The notes beneath the pieces were generated by a model, which saw only the letters and a program-made list of their open reading frames with translations, searched no databases and had not been told where the DNA came from. Made by a program: the position numbers and the translations under genes. A stretch of DNA of 42,565 bases. Source: Candidatus Daviesbacteria bacterium (lineage in GTDB: Bacteria > Patescibacteriota > Microgenomatia > Daviesbacterales > UBA10151). The DNA lies in assembly GCA_016195715.1 (NCBI GenBank), contig JACPZA010000006.1:1-42565 (forward strand), given 5' to 3'. Of the stretch, positions 39,803 to 42,565 are shown in pieces (position 1 is the first letter of the stretch; each line of letters begins with the position of its first letter).

Positions 39803-39823
39803 CTTCTCAGCTACGCTTCGAAG
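39803..39823. repeat. Short hairpin element before the GIY-YIG gene
   Basis: CTTC, TC, AGC, TAC, GCT, TC, GAAG: 4-bp and 3-bp stems around small internal loops, the same design as the padR element. Sits 19 bp before ATG 39784, where it would also be in the leader. Confidence 0.55.
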
Positions 39824-39856
39824 AATAAAACCAAGCATAGATGCAAAGTCTTCATT

Positions 39857-41176
39857 TTATGGAACAGGATATTTTTGGCAGAAAATTTTTACTTCTTTGG
39901 CAATTCTAAGTAACTTTTTATTCTTCACCACTTCTGTTTTAAACTTTCGCCAAACTTCCAATCTTTTTTCTTTATCCTCAGGTAACTCATTACCAGCAAC
40001 CTCATCTATTACTTGATTCATCCAAGAGGCAATTTTGACCATCTCCACCTCTTTCATTCCCCTGGTGGTAATAGCTGGTGTACCAAGTCTTATTCCAGAC
40101 GTCCAGTAGGGTGGCAATTTATCAAATGGTACTCCATTTTTATTTAAAACAATCCCAGCTACTTCCAAAGCTAACGCAGCCATTGCACCGTTTACCTTTT
40201 TGTTTGTTAAGTCAATTAATATTAAATGATTATCCGTTCCTCCACTACTTAAATTAAAACCATATTTTATTAATTCTGAAGCTAATTTTTGAGCATTTTT
40301 AACAATTTGGGCTCCATATTTTTTAAATTGGGGGGTGGAGGCTTCTTTTAGCGCAACTGCAATAGCAGCAGTCTGATTATCATGGGGTCCACCTTGCATG
40401 CCAGGAATTGTGGCGGTTTCAATTAATTTTGGTAGATCAGGATTTTTCTTTAAGCCTTTATCTGTAATTAAAATCATCGCTCCTCTTGGACCACGCAAAG
40501 TTTTATGCGTAGTTGTTGTAATAACGTGAGCGTATGGAACTGGGGATGGATGTACTCCTGCAACAATTAATCCAGTTACATGAGATACATCAGCCATTAA
40601 ATAAGCTCCTACTTTGTCAGCAATTTCCCCAAATTTTTTAAAATCATAAATTCTCGGATAAGCTGTAAAACCACAAATTATTAGTTTTGGTTTTTCTTTT
40701 AGCGCTAGCTTTTCAATAGCCTCATAATCAAGTTCTCCATCTTTGCCTAAAGTGTAATGAACTGGAGTAAAAAATTTAGCTGATAAACTTAACGGGCCAC
40801 CATGAGTAATATGCCCACCAAAATCTCTAGAGAGCCCCATTAATTTATCTTTATAATCAAGCAATGCTAGATAAACTATCGAATTAGCTGGCGAACCAGA
40901 TAGCGGTTGAACATTGACATATGGGACATTAAAAAGTTTTTTTGCTCTCTCAATTGCTAAAATTTCCACCTCATCAGCAACCGCGTTTCCTTGATAATAT
41001 CTTTTTTTAGGAAAGCCCTCTGAATATTTATTAGTTAAAACTGAACCTAGCGCTTCTCTAACCGCTCTTGATGCATAATTTTCCGAAGCGATCATCTCCA
41101 AAACTTGCACTTGACGTTTAGCTTCTAAATCAATTAATTTAGCAATTTCAGGATCAGTTGAATTTAGTTTGCTCAT
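39857..41176 (-). CDS. glyA: Serine hydroxymethyltransferase
   Basis: PLP enzyme converting serine plus THF to glycine plus methylene-THF. 439 residues. Key parts: IASENYASRAVREALGS, YQGNAVADEVE, DVSHVTGLIVAGVHPSP and the PLP Lys225 in VITTTTHKTLRGPRGAM, then PGMQGGPH. Length normal. With folD downstream it supplies one-carbon units. Promoter with TTGACA upstream and almost no leader. Confidence 0.97.
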   Translation of the reverse strand: MSKLNSTDPEIAKLIDLEAKRQVQVLEMIASENYASRAVREALGSVLTNKYSEGFPKKRYYQGNAVADEVEILAIERAKKLFNVPYVNVQPLSGSPANSIVYLALLDYKDKLMGLSRDFGGHITHGGPLSLSAKFFTPVHYTLGKDGELDYEAIEKLALKEKPKLIICGFTAYPRIYDFKKFGEIADKVGAYLMADVSHVTGLIVAGVHPSPVPYAHVITTTTHKTLRGPRGAMILITDKGLKKNPDLPKLIETATIPGMQGGPHDNQTAAIAVALKEASTPQFKKYGAQIVKNAQKLASELIKYGFNLSSGGTDNHLILIDLTNKKVNGAMAALALEVAGIVLNKNGVPFDKLPPYWTSGIRLGTPAITTRGMKEVEMVKIASWMNQVIDEVAGNELPEDKEKRLEVWRKFKTEVVKNKKLLRIAKEVKIFCQKYPVP

Positions 41177-41188
41177 CTTAGCTTGCTC

Positions 41189-41218
41189 ATACTACAAGCA
41201 AAATTGATTTTCTGTCAA
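41189..41218 (-). promoter_or_regulatory. glyA promoter
   Basis: Minus strand: TTGACA (41213-41218), 18-bp spacer, TAGTAT (41189-41194). The predicted start leaves a leader of ~6 nt and no Shine-Dalgarno before ATG 41176. Confidence 0.65.
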
Positions 41219-41250
41219 GCAGAAATTTATTAGCTATTGCTTGCTTGATG

Positions 41251-41256
41251 TATAAT
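41251..41256 (+). promoter_or_regulatory. -10 box of the 41.3-kb orphan gene
   Basis: TATAAT (41251-41256) is 6 nt before ATG 41263, giving a leaderless transcript. The -35 is weak. Confidence 0.55.
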
Positions 41257-41262
41257 ATTTTT

Positions 41263-41595
41263 ATGATGCTAGAGTTTAAAGATAGATCAAATGGTACTAG
41301 CCACGGAAGTGAAACTCCTCTACCGCTTTCCTATGATCAAAGTCTACAAAAATTAATTGATTTTTTATCCCCCGAGGCTCCTGTTATTTTAGTAACCTGC
41401 CAACAAATCGTATGGCAATTGCCTAGCTTTGTCAGGAGAGGTCAAGAAGTTGGTCGCTTAGAAGCTGCTCGAGGATTTCCCGGTTTAGGTGCACACTTGA
41501 TAAATTGTGATCACCATATGTTTGACTATAGAAGACTACTTGAAAAGCCTGTTGAAGCTTCGTTAACACCCACTAATTTAGCGAGTCTGAATTAA
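41263..41595 (+). CDS. Hypothetical protein, 110 aa, arginine-rich
   Basis: Not recognised. Starts MMLEFKDRSNGTSHGSETPLPL and includes VILVTCQQIVWQLPSFVRRGQEVGRLEAARGFPGLGAHLINCDHHMFDYRRL. Seven Arg against three Lys; a HINCDHH-type cluster (NCDHHMF) could bind metal. ATG 41263 lies 6 nt after a TATAAT; ATG 41266 is the alternative. It overlaps the 3' end of dnaX by 23 bp in convergent orientation. Confidence 0.55.
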   Translation: MMLEFKDRSNGTSHGSETPLPLSYDQSLQKLIDFLSPEAPVILVTCQQIVWQLPSFVRRGQEVGRLEAARGFPGLGAHLINCDHHMFDYRRLLEKPVEASLTPTNLASLN

Positions 41596-42565
41596 AAATC
41601 TCAGCAGCGACTCTAATTATTTCATCATCAGCAGCAATTTCCACATTAGCTAACTCTTCTCTTTCAACTGGTCTTTTGCCCAAAACTGTGGAAACTTTAA
41701 TTGATCTTCCTAAAACTTCAGATAAAACTGATTCTAGTAAGTTTCTAGATTTTGGAGCTTCTAAAATTCTTTGATGAAAAGCATAAGGCACTTCTAAAAC
41801 TAATTGGTTATTATTACATTCTAAAATTTTAACTAATTTTAACATCGCTTCTAGTGAATAGTTGTGTGGTTTGACTGTCTCTAAAATATAGTTCCATTTG
41901 TCTTTTAGTATAACCATATCTGGAGAATCTGATGAATCAGGAGAAGCAATTGCATCATCTTTTGACTTATCCTGGGCCTGGTTTGATACTAGTCTTACTG
42001 GGGTTGCCACAATCACATTTTCTTTACTGGGTGTGACTATAACTTCTTCTTTATAAATTTTTAAATCATCATCTTTCAATCTTAATTCGCTACTTTCTAC
42101 CACAGCAATTTCTAGAGGTAGTGAGGGGATTGATGTGACTTTAAGTTTTTCCAGGGCTTCTTGAAAAGCATTGATAGTTTTTAATAGTTGATCTTTACTA
42201 AATCTTCCTGCTAATTTTTCTAAAACTTGATATTTTTCAACTGAAAAGTCATCTTTTAAAGCTTCTCCCAACTGATATTTGATAAATAATATCGATCTAA
42301 GTAAATCCATTAGCGATAAAATATACTCTTTAATATTGACTCCTAAATTAACTTGGTCTGAAACTATTTCTAAAGCCTGTGTGCTACTTAAGTTTAAAAT
42401 TGCTTGCAAGAGTTTAGTTTGATTATCAAAATTACTAGATCTTAAACTTTCTTCAACCAAGTTTAAAGTAATTTTTGAGTTATTAGATGAAACTTGATCT
42501 AATATTTTAATTGCATCTCTAAAACTACCATCACTTTTTTTAGCTAAAGCTACTAAAGCTTGCTC
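41573..42565 (-). CDS. dnaX: DNA polymerase III subunit gamma/tau, partial (N-terminus outside window)
   Basis: Clamp-loader subunit. The last 330 residues lie in the window, in frame to its right edge. The AAA+ end (EQALVALAKKSDGSFRDAIKILDQVSS) is followed by domain III helices and a tau-like C-terminal part (DMVILKDKWNYILETVKPHNYSLEAMLKLVKILE, then LEVPYAFHQRILEAPKSRNLLESVLSEVLG). The N-terminal ATPase with Walker A is missing only because of the window edge. It lies upstream of glyA on the same strand. Confidence 0.93.
   Translation of the reverse strand, partial: EQALVALAKKSDGSFRDAIKILDQVSSNNSKITLNLVEESLRSSNFDNQTKLLQAILNLSSTQALEIVSDQVNLGVNIKEYILSLMDLLRSILFIKYQLGEALKDDFSVEKYQVLEKLAGRFSKDQLLKTINAFQEALEKLKVTSIPSLPLEIAVVESSELRLKDDDLKIYKEEVIVTPSKENVIVATPVRLVSNQAQDKSKDDAIASPDSSDSPDMVILKDKWNYILETVKPHNYSLEAMLKLVKILECNNNQLVLEVPYAFHQRILEAPKSRNLLESVLSEVLGRSIKVSTVLGKRPVEREELANVEIAADDEIIRVAAEIFNSDSLN

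Noticed and set aside
1-42565. TGA recoding (as in Gracilibacteria/SR1)
   Set aside because: TGA ends several genes cleanly, for example in the ATGA overlaps at 5731 and 10209 and the TGATG at 25957.

Overview
The window is an AT-rich bacterial chromosome segment packed with short, closely spaced genes, most of them on the minus strand. The mix suggests a Patescibacteria/CPR genome, perhaps from the Microgenomates: K/N-rich proteins, a bacterial topoisomerase IB, an orphan GDH, small membrane and coiled-coil orphans, a dnaX-glyA-folD-ybaB-recR neighbourhood, and palindromic elements inside genes. This placement is inferred from content; there is no rRNA in the window. TGA is used as a stop, so the standard code applies. 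I saw no tRNA, rRNA or CRISPR array.

Layout. 1-3.5 kb: the 5' part of a PilB/GspE pilus ATPase, then a two-component cluster that looks partly eroded (two intact receivers, one receiver without its phosphorylation half, one histidine kinase without its sensor). 3.6-9.5 kb: a secreted small protein, topoisomerase IB, a PadR/membrane-protein pair with a clear operator, a phasin-like repeat protein, a glycerate-kinase-like P-loop protein and a DEAD-box helicase. 9.5-11.5 kb: two coupled orphan genes, one with a HicA-like C-terminus, and a divergent ACT-domain protein with a strong promoter and operator. 11.5-17.5 kb: a response regulator and histidine kinase followed by a MacAB-type exporter, a DUF5666-like protein and a cupredoxin. 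Matching boxes in front of the regulator and the exporter suggest one regulon. 17.5-19.7 kb: MarR plus a 14-TM drug exporter with tandem operators. 19.7-28.3 kb: an MBL-fold enzyme, a Cu-type P-ATPase with an unusual CPD motif, two small membrane proteins (48 and 56 aa), a hydrolase, a PKD protein, FKBP, ZIP and SIMPL proteins. 28.3-34 kb: a SurA-like protein, GDH, an M16 peptidase, UppP and RarA. 34-42.5 kb: an orphan winged helix, cysS, a repeat-bracketed broken GIY-YIG gene, recR, ybaB, folD, an intact GIY-YIG gene, glyA and the 3' part of dnaX.

Three themes stand out. (1) Short palindromic elements occur between genes and also in frame inside them (padR, rarA, the macA-like gene, the folD N-terminus). 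One inverted pair brackets a GIY-YIG nuclease ORF so tightly that the start codon abuts one repeat and the stop codon overlaps the other. (2) Many first genes of transcription units have a -10 box 6-9 nt before the start codon and no Shine-Dalgarno (apparently leaderless), whereas many downstream genes have strong Shine-Dalgarno sequences. (3) A scattered set of unrecognised genes has arginine well above lysine, unlike their lysine-rich neighbours, which suggests a different origin or history.
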